This document shows, in pieces, positions 36,713-49,944 of a stretch of 64,000 nucleotides of DNA. Location: NCBI RefSeq assembly GCF_949987535.1, contig NC_080067.1:56230405-56294404 (forward strand). The letters are read 5' to 3'. The stretch is from Balaenoptera acutorostrata (taxonomy: Eukaryota; Chordata; Mammalia; Artiodactyla; Balaenopteridae). Made by a program: the position numbers and the translations under genes. The notes under the pieces are model-generated. The model was given only the letters and a program-made list of their open reading frames with translations. It did not search any database and was not told the origin of the DNA. The first letter of the stretch is position 1; each line of letters starts with the position of its first letter.

Positions 36713-37794
36713 TTTTAAAAGTGGAAATCAATTCTTCTGAGCTAATAAACCTTAGCTGTGTAGAGAAATGGACTTGTGTTGTTATCTAGCTGTGTTTCAT
36801 GACTTCTAATTTTTAGAAGGAGTTGTTAAAATATTCTTGTGTTTTTCTAAGTAGTTAGAAAAATTCCACACTGAGGCATGTTACTTGGATAGAAGTTTCT
36901 TTGGTCTTTACATATACTGGAATATTGAGTTGTCCGTCTAGTTCATGAGGGAACCTGTGACACATTGAAGCATGTGCTTTAGTTAGTGATGTTGTTTGGT
37001 AGCTAAATTGGCCAGAGTTTTGCAGCTCATTTATCTTTTCTGACTTGTTTTGCATTGACAGCATGTATCTATTTATAACTCATCTTAATTCTCATCACCT
37101 TGGCAAAAGGCTATATAAAAAGCATCCTTATAGAATGGCTGTTTCTTTATAATTTATTTGGTGACTTTAGTCATGACTGAAAATAAGTGTAATTTAAATA
37201 CAAATATATATTATATGAATTACAGAGGAATGGCATCTGTATTTTTCTTATAAGGTTTGCATTGAGAAGTCAGACCTTAGGCTTATATATACCCTGTCTG
37301 TGAATAATATCCGTTTTAAAGACCCAGGAAATCAATTGAGGATGGAGTTGGGTGATAGAGCACATAATCCTTTAATAGATGGGTGTTCACATCCCATTTA
37401 CTTCTCAGACTTTCTCTTTTCTTGTTTTCTTATTTTTCAAGTGGTTACTCCCGGTAAGGCCCTGAGAATCTTCCCACTTTTTAATTGACTGCCTCTCTAC
37501 ACCATGCTGCTTCAAGTTGCCTTGGAACTTTAAACAGCCTCCATTAGAGAGACTTGAAGATAGACATCACAACTGGTGTATGCTTTTTCTTTGGAGGGAA
37601 GCAGTGGCTCATTTTCTAACAGTTATTCTAAAATCACGGGGGAAGTGTAGGCTAAAATGTTGTGTAATATTCCAGAGGTTCTAGTGTCGTAACAATGTAA
37701 ATGATATATTAAAGGTCAGATTTTTGGACATTGAAAGAATGCCAAGTGTCTAACCTAATTTTTGGCATTTGCCTCAGACTTAAATGTTACTTTT

Positions 37795-38053
37795 GGACTT
37801 CCCTGGTGGAGCAGTGGTTAAGAATCCGCCTGCCAGTGCAGGGGACACGGGTTTGATCCCTGGTCTGGGAAGATCCCACATGCCGCGGAGCAACTGGGCC
37901 CGTGCACTGCAACTACTGCGCCTGCGCTCTAGAGCCCGCGAGCCACAACTACTGAAGCCCGTGTGCCTAGAGCCCGTGCTCTACAACGAAGAGTAGCCAC
38001 AACTAGAGAAGGCCCACGCGCAGCAACGAAGACCCAACACAACCAAAATAAAA
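37795..38053 (+). mobile_element. CHR-type SINE
   Basis: Head 'acttccctggtggagcagtg', 'acgggtttgatccctggtct', and a body with two extra related blocks ('agagcccgcgagccacaact', 'tagagcccgtgctctacaac'). The tail is short and A-rich. Target duplication gttactttt occurs at 37786-37794 and 38054-38062. Confidence 0.92.
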
Positions 38054-38158
38054 GTTACTTTTTAAGCTTGCTGATCACCAGAAGGCTTCTAGTCTCAATT
38101 TTATGCTCAACTTTTAGTTGAGTGGTTATTTGTTAAATTATTGGAAAGAATGGCTTTT

Positions 38159-38281
38159 TTTTTTCTCTCGCTCTCTTTTTTTGGCTGCACCTCACGGCTT
38201 GCAGATCTTAGTTCCTTGGCCAGGGACTGAACCTAGGCTACGGCGCCGAGTCCCAACCACTGGACTGCCAGGGAAGTCCCC
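38159..38281 (-). mobile_element. Short CHR-type SINE
   Basis: T-rich tail, then the reverse tRNA-like head: 'agttccttggccagggactg', ending 'tggactgccagggaagtccc'. Target duplication aagaatggctttt occurs at 38146-38158 and 38282-38294 (13/13). It lies 105 bp from the oppositely oriented SINE at 37795-38053. Confidence 0.92.
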
Positions 38282-38334
38282 AAGAATGGCTTTTATTTGA
38301 TATTTTCATTTCTTTGTTCCCTGTGTGGTGGAAG

Positions 38335-38525
38335 GAATGAATAGTAACTATTTGAGGGCTTATGATGTGCTAAGAATGGTACTAAGCACTTCTATACATC
38401 ATTTCTTCCAGTGAACATACACCTTGTAAGGTAGTGATCATTTTTACAGACAGAACCACAGGTGAGAAAGGTTAAGTACTTTACAGCTGGCAATCCCAGG
38501 ACTGGGATTTGAATGCACTTATGTC
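38335..38525 (-). repeat. MIR fragment
   Basis: 'gatgtgctaagaatggtact', 'gaaaggttaagtactttaca' and 'ggactgggatttgaatgcac' follow the reverse MIR order well. Confidence 0.8.
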
Positions 38526-40644
38526 CTACCTTCCAGGAAGGGTGGAGTTGCTTGGATTAGGCATATATCCATTGTTTTGTTCAGGTAAACAGTCAGGAGA
38601 GACATGGGACTGGGTTTTGCACAGTAGTAAATTGTAAAGTTTACAAAGAAGAGTATTCCTACTGTTACCTTATATGATCTTCATATCAACTCTGGAAGAT
38701 GGCAGTGATTCTGGCTCTGCAGCTTCTCAGAATTGTGGACCAAGCCGTAGTGACCGTGCCTGAAGCCTCGAGGCAGCGGCTGAGTTTGGAGGAGAGGTTG
38801 GGTTTCAGGCCCAGGCCATCAGAGTAGCTCCCTTTCTTTCCCTAGGGAATGGTTCTTTCCCTGAGGTTAGCCGTAGGGGAGCAGTTCCCTTTGGGGACAG
38901 CAGCTGCTGAGAGATGGTGGTGACTAGAGAAGGGCATCAGGGGTTCCTCGTCCTTGGGACTCTGGGGGTAAGGAGAGCGGCTTTTGTCTGCCTTCTTTTC
39001 CTCCCAAACCCCACCTTTCATTTCCATTCAAAACTTACATCACCCCAGAGGCACAGTTTTTGTGTTTTAAGAAATCTAAAAACTTATTGTAAGACTTGAA
39101 CCTATTAGATTTTTTTTTCATTTCTGAATTTATAATTATTTCTCTTAAGTAATGCCAAAAAAAAAAAATCTAAGTTTATCTGTCGAAGAGAAATAATTCC
39201 ATGAGCATTTCTGAAGTGTCTCACCTCTGCTCATTCCTGTTCTCAGGGGGAATACAAAATTAGGTGTCATGCAGTATTTGTGCCATGAGGCCACACCCCT
39301 TTGCTAGTGAGTTCCTCATTTTCTTTGTTTTAGATTGATGAAGGGCTGCTTGGACTTTGACTCTCCTCAAGATGTTAATTATATGTTTCAAAATCATGTG
39401 TTCTGTTAAAGATCACTTACGCGTAGCCTTGGAAAGAGAACTGGAAGCAGGGAGGTGCTTCAGGGGTGCAGAATATTGTTTGGAGGCCTTGGGAAATAAA
39501 TCTTAAGTTCATTTACCACCAAGACATATTTAGTCAGTGTATATAAACAAAAGAAGTCACAGTGTGCCTGGACATTATTTGTCCCAGATGGAGTTTAAAC
39601 TTGGCTCATTGTACTGCACTGATGTCATGGTGCATAAACTGGCCCGAGTTAGAGACGTGCATAGAATCTGCTGTGTGCTTGTGTGTGCTGAGGGCGTGCG
39701 AGGAGGAGGGAGGGGCTGGCTGGAAAATTGTTGTCACATTTTTCCTTTGCTGTCTGCAGAGCCTAGTGTCAGTCCTGAATTTGGACTTGGTGCAGGATGA
39801 GGGAAGAATCGGAATAATCTGTTCATTTGTGCAAGTCGGTATGTGATGCACTCAGGGATGTCCTTCTTCCAAGACTGAGTGTAAGTGCATCAGGCTTTCC
39901 AACAGCTGCTTACGATGCTCTGGTACTAAAATCTAGAAAGGAAAATCTTAAAGTACTACATTTTTGAAGAGCATTTTCAGTCTGTTTGCCTTGAAATCTT
40001 CAATCTGGATAGTTTCTTTAAATTTTTTAATGGTCTTAAGTATCCAGCTGTATAATTATGTTTTCCTGGATTGAATGGTGGATAACTTTTCAAACTAGTT
40101 GCTTAAGTGTTTAAAAAGGCCGTTGCCTGATGCTTCTTAGAGAATCTGGCCTGGTTTAATTCTTCCTGTGTGCTTTGAGAAGGCAACTTATAGGTCGGAA
40201 AAGGATCCTCTTCTGGAGTTCTGGGTGCTTAATAGGAAATCTCCACATACCGTGGTGTTACTTTGTTACATTTTATTGCTGACTTTCATTATGATAATCT
40301 TAATTAGAAGCAGTTCCAAGTAGTTCAAACCATTTTGTGGATATAAAAGGCTTAGATTTCAGAACTTCTGTGAATGGATTCCAAAGTCACTATTGTTGCC
40401 GGGATCCACGGAAGCTGAACAGACACCAGAATGTGAATGAGTTGGGAGGTGATCCTTTAAGGAAAGCCAGAATGTTTCTCAAACAGAAAATCTGGTCAGA
40501 GGTGAGAATTGGCTGGTTTTAGATTTTACTGAGAACATGAAACGTGGTAGTTTTGGTAAAATTTTTTCTTTAGACTTTCTTATTAGAGGCCATATTTTTC
40601 CTTAACTGAGAGACTTGTCACTGGTAGAAATTTGAAGAAAAAGA

Positions 40645-40835
40645 AGTATTAATAATAATTATTTACTCATCACATACTATGTATAAGACCTTCTACCAGG
40701 GCTGCACTGGGGTTGCTCTCTTCCTCAGAGCACACACATAAGGTAGGTGTTTATCTCTCTTTTCAGAGGAGGAAGTGCAGGGTTAGAAAGGTTAAGTGCC
40801 CTGTCTGGCAGAGCCGGGACTTAACTGTGATGTGT
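40645..40835 (-). repeat. MIR fragment
   Basis: 'acatactatgtataagacct', 'ggttagaaaggttaagtgcc' and 'tggcagagccgggacttaac' follow the reverse MIR order. Confidence 0.78.
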
Positions 40836-42004
40836 CTGATTTGCTCGTCTCACTGTGTATCTTTGGTATCTTAGTTGATTTTTAAACTGTTAGTTAAAAA
40901 AGAACTGCAAGTAAAATGAGATTAGCACAAAGTGACTTAATTACTCAGTATTTACATACTGTATATGATGTTACTTCTCTGGCCTGAAGACATCTCTGGC
41001 CTGAACGCCATCTAATTTTATCGCAACATATAGTGTGGCAGGAAGACAAACATGTAGAAGAAATATGTGCTATTATGTACTTATTTTTTGAAATCTTAAA
41101 AAGTAGTTAAGATTCATCTTAAATTTAATGATTAAGTTGTAGGTTGTGCTGTTTTCTTATCTGCAATTCTGAGTCCTTAAATTATTTTTTCAAACTTTTT
41201 TTGTGTATGTATGATATGCTAAAAGGCAAACTATAACTTAAAGATATAAAAAATGAATTAACTAGTCTGAAATGGGATTACCTCGGAATCAGAAAGTAGA
41301 TGTTTTGGGGATATGATTAACTTGGGACCCTTGAAAATAACTAAAGATTCTCTTTTGACTCATAATTATATTTGTTTACCAATAATCCTACTGTTAGTCC
41401 TCCTTTCCTTTTGATCAGCAAACCAACCCACAGCATAGTAGGTGGACAACATAGTCCCCTGTTGGATTGATGAGTTGACTAGAAGTAAAGGAAAAGACTG
41501 CTAGGTTGGCTGCTGAGTGCTTTGGGGGTTAGCTTTTTAGAGCAAGAAACCAAAGAGAAGAAATAAGGGACAGAAAAGGTCTAGGAAAAGGTGGAGACTC
41601 AAGAGAGGGACTGACTGTGAAGGCCTATCAGTTGTCAGTGATAGGAGGGGCGGAAATGGAAATGACAGAATCACAGTTGGATAACAGAATTAGAGAGAGT
41701 GACAGGAAGTAGGAAAAGTTAAGTAATTATGTCTGGGAGAGCCATACACTACTACACCTCTGCAATCCGAGATGCCCCAGTGTTCATAGAGAGGGAGGGC
41801 AGAACTCTTCAGCAGCAAACCCTGTGACCTGGATGGTCATATTTAAAGGTTAAACCATCGGTTATTTTTGAAAACTCTTAGAACAGTGTAACCCCTGAAT
41901 TATGTCACAGGTGGATGTTTCACTAATATCTTTGCTGGTGTCTATGTGTTCAGTATCTCCCATCTCAGTTTGAGTTTCTCGCTACTATCAGAGTTATCTT
42001 AATA

Positions 42005-42480
42005 ATGTTGCTTTCCTACTGGAAAACTCTGCTCACAGGATAAAGTCCAGACTTCCCAGTGGGGCAAACAACGGCTTTTCTGAGGTGGGCACGGCCTGCC
42101 TCTGCAGTCTCACCTTTACCCCTCTGTTGCGTGCTTATGCCATTACGGCCACACTGGAATTCTCTAGCACATTGGAATTCTAAACGTACCATACCGGTCA
42201 GGCCTCCATGCATGTGCTGTGTCATTGTTCTTTTGCTTATCCTCTCATTCCCCCTTTAATTGTCACCCCCAACTGTAACTTTTCCTGATTTCTTGATGAT
42301 TTCTTCAGTTTCCATAGCACTTGATAGCAAATAATCATTTTTTATTATAGTTCATTGTATTTTCTACTAGTGCATCAATAAACGGGTAGGATTTCAAAAT
42401 CTTTCTCATCTTAGAATCATCAGTGCTTAATAAAGTGCCTGGCCAATAGTAACTACTCAGCAAATGTTTGTTGAATGATC
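42005..42480 (+). repeat. L2 3'-end, long copy
   Basis: In order: 'caggataaagtccagacttc', 'cgtaccataccggtcaggcc', 'atagcacttgatagcaaata', 'taaagtgcctggccaatagt', 'ctcagcaaatgtttgttgaa', which is the L2 3' half in sense with its 3' end near 42480. Confidence 0.82.
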
Positions 42481-43239
42481 AGGGTTTCAATAATTGCATT
42501 AGGTATTGATTTAAATAAGTTTAATATAATCAATGCAAAGGCAAGGCCTGAATAAGTGATGATAATATACTGTGAAGTGGTGGGGAAGGGCTGGGGTCTC
42601 TTTCACAAAATCCTTCCAAAACCGTAGAACATTTCATATTTGTATTCATTTCTAATTTTATGTTAGTGAGAATAAAATATAAGGCAAATAGTAGTGTTAA
42701 TTTTAAGCAATTAAGAAAGTATAGTAGTAAGAAAAGTTAACTCTAGAATGTTTAATGACAAAATATTGGGAACTGATTTTCTGTCAGTTATAGGGATGAG
42801 AACATTCTTCATGGACACATTGTTTCTTTTTTTTCTTTTTTCTTTTCTCAAATGAATTTTTATGGACTTTGACAGGGTGTTCTAAAATAATCTAAAAGAG
42901 AAAATGCATATGAATAATCAAAACTTAAAGAAGAACAATAAATATATCTAAGCCTTTCCAGATGCCAAAGCATATCATAATCCATAATAATTATTTTTGA
43001 ATAGTACTAGTATAGAAGTAGATCAACACAGAAATGGAATAAGAAGTTCAGCAACAGACTCATAAGAATATTTTTAAAAAATGTATCCCTGAATATGTGT
43101 TAATATAAACACAATCAGAAGAGCAAAGAAAAGCTGGAAAACCATAAGAGGCCTTTTACGTTTATCAAAATGGTTAATACGTTTATAAGAAAAGCTTACA
43201 TTTCTTGAGGAATAAAGAGTGAATTAAAACAAACACAGG

Positions 43240-43370
43240 GAGTTCAGCTCGGTGGTCTGTGATGACCTAGATGGGTGGGGTGTATACATATAGCTGATTC
43301 ACTTCATTGTGCAGCATACACTAACACAACATTGTAAAGCAATTATACTCCAATAAAAAAAATATGGAAT
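43240..43370 (+). mobile_element. L1 3' end, 5'-truncated
   Basis: 'gttcagctcggtggtctgtg', 'tatacatatagctgattcac' and 'acaacattgtaaagcaatta' followed by 'tactccaataaaaaaaat' are the artiodactyl/cetacean L1 3' UTR in sense with a short A tail. Confidence 0.85.
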
Positions 43371-44594
43371 ACAATTTTTGCCCAACACGTGAACATTATT
43401 TCTTGATTATGTCTTAGGTGGGGAAGAACTGTTCAATGAATGACATGGCCAACGTTGAAATGGGTTTTAAAAATAGTAGAATATTGGGAATGTAGGCAGT
43501 TAAATATGTTTCTTCACTGGCCTTTGAGATTCCCACAGTAGAGTTGTATATTTAGGTTTTTATTGCACAGCTTACCAGAGATGTGTGACATTAATTAGCA
43601 CATCGGTGTGGATCATGTCCCAGCCAATCAAAACCAGACATGAGATAGCTGGATCTAAATGAAGGAAGACATGCAAGATTCAGTGTGCAAAACACATTCA
43701 AGGTAGGGCTGATTAGGTGAAAAGTGGCCCAAGTTGCTGATTCCCCATCAGTGTGGCCAGAGCCCAGCTTGGAGGTATGGGGTGTGTGGATGGAATTGAG
43801 GGGTAGAAAGGGGTTTTACCTCAAATTGTGGACATTTTTAATAAGGATTGATCCTGAAACACTGATGACAGGAACGAAAATTTGTTCTCGGTGAATATAA
43901 TTTTCAGCTAAAGGAGGAAGTATCTTTTTGATACTCAACAACTCTGTGAAAATATATTTAATAAAATGAAAAAAAATTCATTTAAATAAATGTAATGCTG
44001 CTCCAAATGCACAAGGATATTCAGTAGCCGTTACTCTTAGCCAGGGAAAAAACTACACTTACGCTTGTATGGAATTTTGGTCTTTAATGTTTTTGGTTTT
44101 TATCTTGAAAGTACAGTAGTTGAAACTTTAGACTTGGCCATTTGTGGCTCTCTTAAAAGAGGTTTTTAACCTAGTTTGGGCCATCTATATTACATTTTGC
44201 ATTTTTTCCATTTAAGTTAATGCTATATTTTTATTCTTAGCAAACAGCTCTTTTTGTAATAGAATCTCTTTATTCAGGGCAGAATACAATTAGAGGGAGT
44301 AGAAATATATAACTTCTTACAAGCTGCCATTGTATTTTCTTTATAGCCCTTACCACTATCTGTAAATGTTTTATTTTTATTTAAGTGATTCCCCACTCCC
44401 ATCCCATGCAAGTTCCATTTGTCAGCCTGTGGTAGGGAGAACTTTGTGTTGTTTAAGACTCTATTTTGTGGCCTGGAGGAATGCCTCACCCTTTCTGGGC
44501 AAGCATTAATATTTGCTGCATTATAACTGAGCAGAGTAGTAATTCTTCTAAGGACACTTATTTGAAATGCAGTTATTGAACTCATTTGAATGTA

Positions 44595-44780
44595 CAGTTT
44601 ACCCTTGAACAGCACAGGTTTGAACTGTGTGGGTCCACTTATATGCAGATTTTTTTTCACTAAATATGTATCACAGTACTACACCATCTGCAGTTGGTTG
44701 AATCGGAGGATGTGGAGGGCCAACTGTAAAGTTACATGCAGATTTCCAACTGTGCAGAGGGTTCAAGGTCAAATGTATAT
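44595..44780. mobile_element. Tigger7/MER44-like short DNA transposon
   Basis: The left end 'acagtttacccttgaacagc' and the subterminal 'tttgaactgtgtgggtccac' are mirrored at the right by 'tttccaactgtgcagagggt' and 'tcaaggtcaaatgt'. Same family as the copy at 36.5 kb. Confidence 0.72.
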
Positions 44781-45364
44781 ATTTTTCAGCAGACATTGGT
44801 GTGATTTCAGTGCATAAAAATGTTCTTTTTGGTTTATCTTATTTCTCTTTCCTTGGTTACCTGTTAATTCATTCCTATCGTTTTTATTGATGACAGGTGA
44901 CTTTTGGGAAGCATAGATGCCTAAGACCCAGTCTTTTCAGGAGTAGTCTTTTATTTTTCTTATGCCTGTTATTAGGCCATGAGAAATGGCATCTAGTGAT
45001 TGTGATAATCAAGTGGTTAGCTTATTGGTTTGTCTGAGGTTTCTAGGGGAATTCAAGGACTTGACAACGAATTTATGAGAATAAATCCTGCCCAATATAA
45101 AAACAACTGTTTGTTGTTAGTTAAGGGATGAATTCCTTACCACCCAACTGCCATATTGGGAGTAAGGGGCTCTGCCTCAGGGAGTGAGCACAGATTTCCT
45201 AGAAGAGAACTTGTCCTCAGTTTGGGGGACATGCCTTTGACCCAGTTAAATGCATTCTCTCCTTGTAACCATTCATTGAAGTCTCTCCATAGAGAACTGA
45301 CTCTGCGAAACCCACACCTACTGGGGAGGCGGGGAAGGGACAATGTGCGGTAGAAGAGAAAAGC

Positions 45365-45490
45365 ATGCGTTTTGGTCAGGCAGGGCTGGATTCTAGTGCT
45401 GGCTCAGTCATTTTGTAGTTTTGTGACTTTAGACAAGTTACTGATCCTCTTTAAGCCTCAGTTTTTCCCCATCTCTAAAATCTGGATGTC
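45365..45490 (+). repeat. MIR fragment
   Basis: 'ggctggattctagtgctggc', 'gtgactttagacaagttact' and 'aagcctcagtttttccccat' are the MIR sense core in order. Confidence 0.82.
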
Positions 45491-45657
45491 CTTTTGCCTT
45501 GACCTAGTGTATAAGTACCCTTGGAGGCTCCCTGGTCTTATGTGTTCTTTTCCTGCCAGCTTTGGATTCAGGCTTCAGGTCGGACATGTGAACAGGTGAG
45601 TCAGTCAGTGCTTTCCCATTATCTTCTAGGACCTTCCTGTTTAACTGCTCACATTTT

Positions 45658-46002
45658 TTTTTTGTTTTGAAATTTCTAAGCTGCTTTTTAAAAAAAATTT
45701 ACTTATTTTACTTATTTTTGGCTGTGTTGGGTCTTCGCTGCTGCACGCTGGCTTTCTCTAGTTGTGGCGAGAGGGGGCTACTCTTCATTGCGGTGCGTTG
45801 GCTTCTCTTGTTGTGGAGCACAGGCTCTAGGCGTGTGGGCTTCAGTAGTTGTGGCTCGTGTGCTCTAGAGCGCAGGTTCAGTAGTCATGGCTCACGGCCT
45901 TAGTTGTTCCGCAGCATGTGGGATCTTCCCGGACCAGGGCTCGAACCCGTGTCCCCTGAATTGGCAGGTGGATTCTTAACCGCTGTGCCACCAGGGAAGC
46001 CC
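45658..46002 (-). mobile_element. CHR-type SINE
   Basis: T-rich tail, 'ggctgtgttgggtcttcgct', a longer body with a duplicated block ('gtagttgtggctcgtgtgct'), and a head ending 'ccaccagggaagccc'. The flanks taactgctcacatttt (45642-45657) and taactgcttacatttt (46003-46018) are a 16-bp duplication with one difference, so this copy is older than those with perfect repeats. Confidence 0.9.
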
Positions 46003-46287
46003 TAACTGCTTACATTTTAAATCTTGGGACATTTTCTTTGTGTATGTTACTACCACAAAGGTAATTATCGTTCATTTGCAGCTCATCATCTCCCTTTTCC
46101 TGATTTGGAGAAAAGAAACAGAGCTTAAAAAACAAATGATGCTACTTTTCAGTTTTGCTTGAGGCCAGCTGTGGTCTTGGCACAGAGACCAGGGTCTCGA
46201 AGGTGTGTCTTGATGGATGGTTTGGGCCCTTCAGGGCCTGGGCAGATCTTGCCAGGATTTTTCTGGAGTTTGGGAATCTGGAGTGAG

Positions 46288-46312
46288 AGTGTGTGTATGT
46301 GTGTGTGTGTGT
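46288..46312. repeat. (TG)n microsatellite
   Basis: A short gtgtgtatgtgtgtgtgtgt run. Confidence 0.8.
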
Positions 46313-47414
46313 CCAGAAGGAAGGTGCTACTATTCCTTTCATGGAGTCAAAGGTCACTTTTTAACTTACTAGATCTTCCTGGATAGAATCTGTCCTTACA
46401 TGGAACTTTTATGCAGCTTTTAGGTTGTATTATTTTTTTTCCCCTGAAGATATCTGTTGGATATTCATAAATGCTGGCTCTAAATGAGAATGTTCATTCA
46501 TACATGAAACAGCTAAGAGTAAGACAAGCCTCACAGAATGTGGCAAGTGGGAAAAGCTCTGAAAGTGAAATGGGATCTCTTCTAGCACAGCTTATATCTC
46601 GATTGTCTGGGTATGGGATTTAACTTTTAAGAATACTGCAAATATAACATTTCATCTTTGGTCAGTCAGTACTGCTCTCCTAGCAGAAGCTTTTGTGATA
46701 GACTCATACGTGGCAGTGATGATTTAGTCGGGTGGCTGGTAGTATTTTATTTGAGGCATAAATTAGGAATTTGCCTCTAGAGGTCTTAGATGCTAACCAT
46801 CTTCTGGTTAATCAGCCACCCAAAATTTAAATTGCAAATGTAGCTTTCCTTTTGCTCTTCTAATGAGTTAGAAACAAAGTTAGATTTAGATTTATACTTT
46901 TAAGGAAAGATGTGTTATACCTGTTTCAGTTGTCTTGTTGGGTAAAGCTTTCCCAGGATGCTGTGTTTAGCCTTTTGCTCAATTATGTTAATTCTACCTC
47001 TTGTTTCATTGTTTCTTTAGGCTTTGGAAGAATGGTCACTTATTTTTCTTTAAGACTTAATGAACTACCTTTGGTTATTTTGGGCTGCTTGGTTCCTATA
47101 GCACTAATAGATTTGAAAGAAATCTGATGAAGCAATAGTAGACTGAAGTATGCTCTTATGATTTGATTAACATGGTTCTATTTTAACATCTCTGGGGAAG
47201 AAAAATCTATCAGTGGTTAAAATCTTTGTTCTCTCTTTTTTTTTCTTCTTCTCCTCTGACAAGACACAGAATACAGCATGACTTGTTTTAATGCTGACTT
47301 AAGAAAAGCAGGAAATGCTTACTGAGTGGACAAAAAATGAGGTTTGGACAGTGACATTATGTTTTACGTTCTGTATTTAAGAGAAATTGTAACCGTAGTG
47401 TCTGCTTTGTGGCT

Positions 47415-47513
47415 AAAGAGAGAAAGAAGGAGAGGGGGAAAGGGGTGGGGGAGGGGGGAGAGACAGATTGAGAGAGAGATATTCAGAGAGAGAGAGAGAC
47501 AGACAGACAGACT
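47415..47513. repeat. Purine-rich tract with GAGA and GACA runs
   Basis: About 100 nt are nearly all A/G on +: a G-rich part (aaaggggtgggggagggggg, about 47439-47458), then GA repeats, then GACA repeats at about 47499-47510. It could form triplex or quadruplex structures. Confidence 0.85.
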
Positions 47514-49361
47514 GATTGACCTGTATGATACAGAAGGTTAAGTGCCAGGGAGCCTTTGGGTGTGACTTATGCTCCTCAAGGCTGTGTGATGCGTGCCTTG
47601 CTGCCGCCATCTCATTCATGTCTCTGGTCAGGGACAGATCATTGGGCTGGTGTGTGTCAAAATTTTATTTTTATCTCTCCTTTATTGACAGTGAAAACAG
47701 CAAGGTAGTCAGTCTGCTTCAGTATAATAAAATACTTTCTTTTAAAATATCTCGGTGCCAAGATGAATACGGTTTGCTCAAATAATGACTTTTGCTCTTA
47801 CTAAGAAAAATTGATATTGGGACACAGGAGATTTGCCTGGTTTCTGAGGTAACTTGGTAGATTATAATCTGGTTGCCATAGCAACACAGCAGCAGGGAAA
47901 ATTACAGGAACTAAACATTTGAAGAGAGGTATTTTAATAGGATGTGTACAAGCCCTTTACCTATCATCTTTCTCCCTGAAGAAATGGGGTGGGGGTCAGG
48001 AATGGGCCTCCTGTGAGCAGAGAGGGGAAGGCATACATGGTTTTTGGAGGCTGGATGCCTCCAGGCTGGCCATTCTTTGAATTTTGACCTAGTGTCAGTA
48101 ACTGCTGAGGAACTGCTGCAGACAGTTTTCATGCAATATGATAAGCAGATGATGTGACAGAACCTGGAACATACTCCAATTCAGAAATCCCTTTTCTTGC
48201 CTGGGATTTTCCCTAATACTGGTGAATTGTACTTTTAGAACCAGCATTTAGGACACATTGTCTGACAATTATGAGTGTAGTGGAAGAGAGTATATAAATC
48301 TGGGATTGTCAAAGAATATCTGGGTCATAGTCTTAGTGTCCACTGATTTTTTTTTTTTTCTGACTAAATAATTCTGCAGGCATATATTATAGGCCCATCC
48401 CTACAGGCTTAACAAAGCCGGTGGTTTCTGCACTATTACAGTGATGTTAGAATTGGTTTAAGGACTTTTAAAAAAACATGGATAATTTTCATTATTGGAG
48501 TGCTTGATTCCATTGTAGTCGAGTTGTGTTCTATGTGTACATAAAAATAAAGTTAAATCAAAAATATTTTCATGTTAGGAATGACTTTAAAAACTCAGTT
48601 TCAAGAAAGCAATTGAAATGTCTTAATCACTCCATAGAGATCTGAAAGGATTTCCTTTTGAGTTCTTAAAATGACAAAGTGTGTTTACATTGGGGAGAAT
48701 TTGAATACTTAAGACTGAAAGATTATTGACACAGTTACTGTACAGGAAAAATAAATTGCCTTGAAATAATCATTATATTTCAAGATAACAAGAAGCACTA
48801 GGGATGAAGCTTGTACTGCTTTTCCCTGAATAATCCTGTTTTCTCTAGTTAATGTATTTCCAGATTAAAAAATTTTAATATCCCAGCAGTGTTTTTCCTG
48901 TGGTGAATTATTAATAGAAGCAAAGTACATAGAAATTAAAGGTTTAGTTTTTAAAGATGAAATGGTTTTGATCTTAATAAATAATCTTAAAACGCAGATA
49001 AATTATGGTCCATACAGTAAATAAAGTTGACTTTTAAAGTTGCATATTATGAAAGCTTAATATCCAAGTTAAAATAATTGTTGCAGTGGTTTTTCCCTAT
49101 GTTTTATGACTTCATTCATTCAGTAAATATATTTCTTATTTTTCCCCCTTTTTTTGTTGAATTTAATTTTATTTATTTTTTTATACAGCAGGTTCTTATT
49201 AGTCATCCATTTTATACACTTCAGTGTATACATGTCAATCCCAATCTCCCAATCCATCCCACCACCTCCCCCGCCACTTTCCCCCCTTGGTGTCCATATG
49301 TTTGTTCTCTACATCTGTGTCTCAATTTCTGCCCTGCAAACCGGTTCATCTGTACCATTTT

Positions 49362-49801
49362 CTAGGTTCCACATATATGTGCTAACATACGATATTTGTT
49401 TTTCTCTTTCTGACTTACTTCACTCTGTATGACAGTCTCTAGATCCATCCACGTCTCTACAAATGACCCAGTTTTGTTCCTTTTTATGGCTGAGTAATAT
49501 TCCATTGTATATATGCACCACATCTTCTTTATCCATTCGTCTGTCGACGGGCATTTAGGTTGCTTCCATGACCTGGCTATTGTAAATAGTGCTGCAGTGA
49601 ACATTGGGGTGCATGTGTCTTTTTGAATTATGGTTTTCTCTGGGTATATGCCCAGTAGTGGGATTGCTGGGTCATATGGTAATTCTATTTTTAGTTTTTT
49701 AAGGAACCTCCATACAGTTCTCCATAGTGGCTGTATCAATTTACATTCCCACCAACAGTGCAAGAGGGTTCCCTTTTCTCCACACCCTCTCCAGCATTTG
49801 T
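49362..49801 (-). pseudogene. Outer L1 ORF2, C-terminal part cut off by the inner L1
   Basis: About 133 residues from [20 protein letters not shown] to a natural stop after RMLAHICGT. The Cys-rich C-terminal region is recognisable (HCWWEC, YTMEYYSAIK, WMDLE). The join to the rest of ORF2 lies across the 7.1-kb inner L1 at 56977. Confidence 0.92.
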
Positions 49802-49944
49802 TGCTTGCAGATTTTCTTTTTTTTTTTTTAACATCTTTATTGGAGTATAATTGCTTTACACTGGTGTGCTAGTTTCTGCTTTAAAACAAAGTGAATCAGC
49901 TATACATATACATATATCCCCATATCTCTTCCCTCTTGCGTCTT

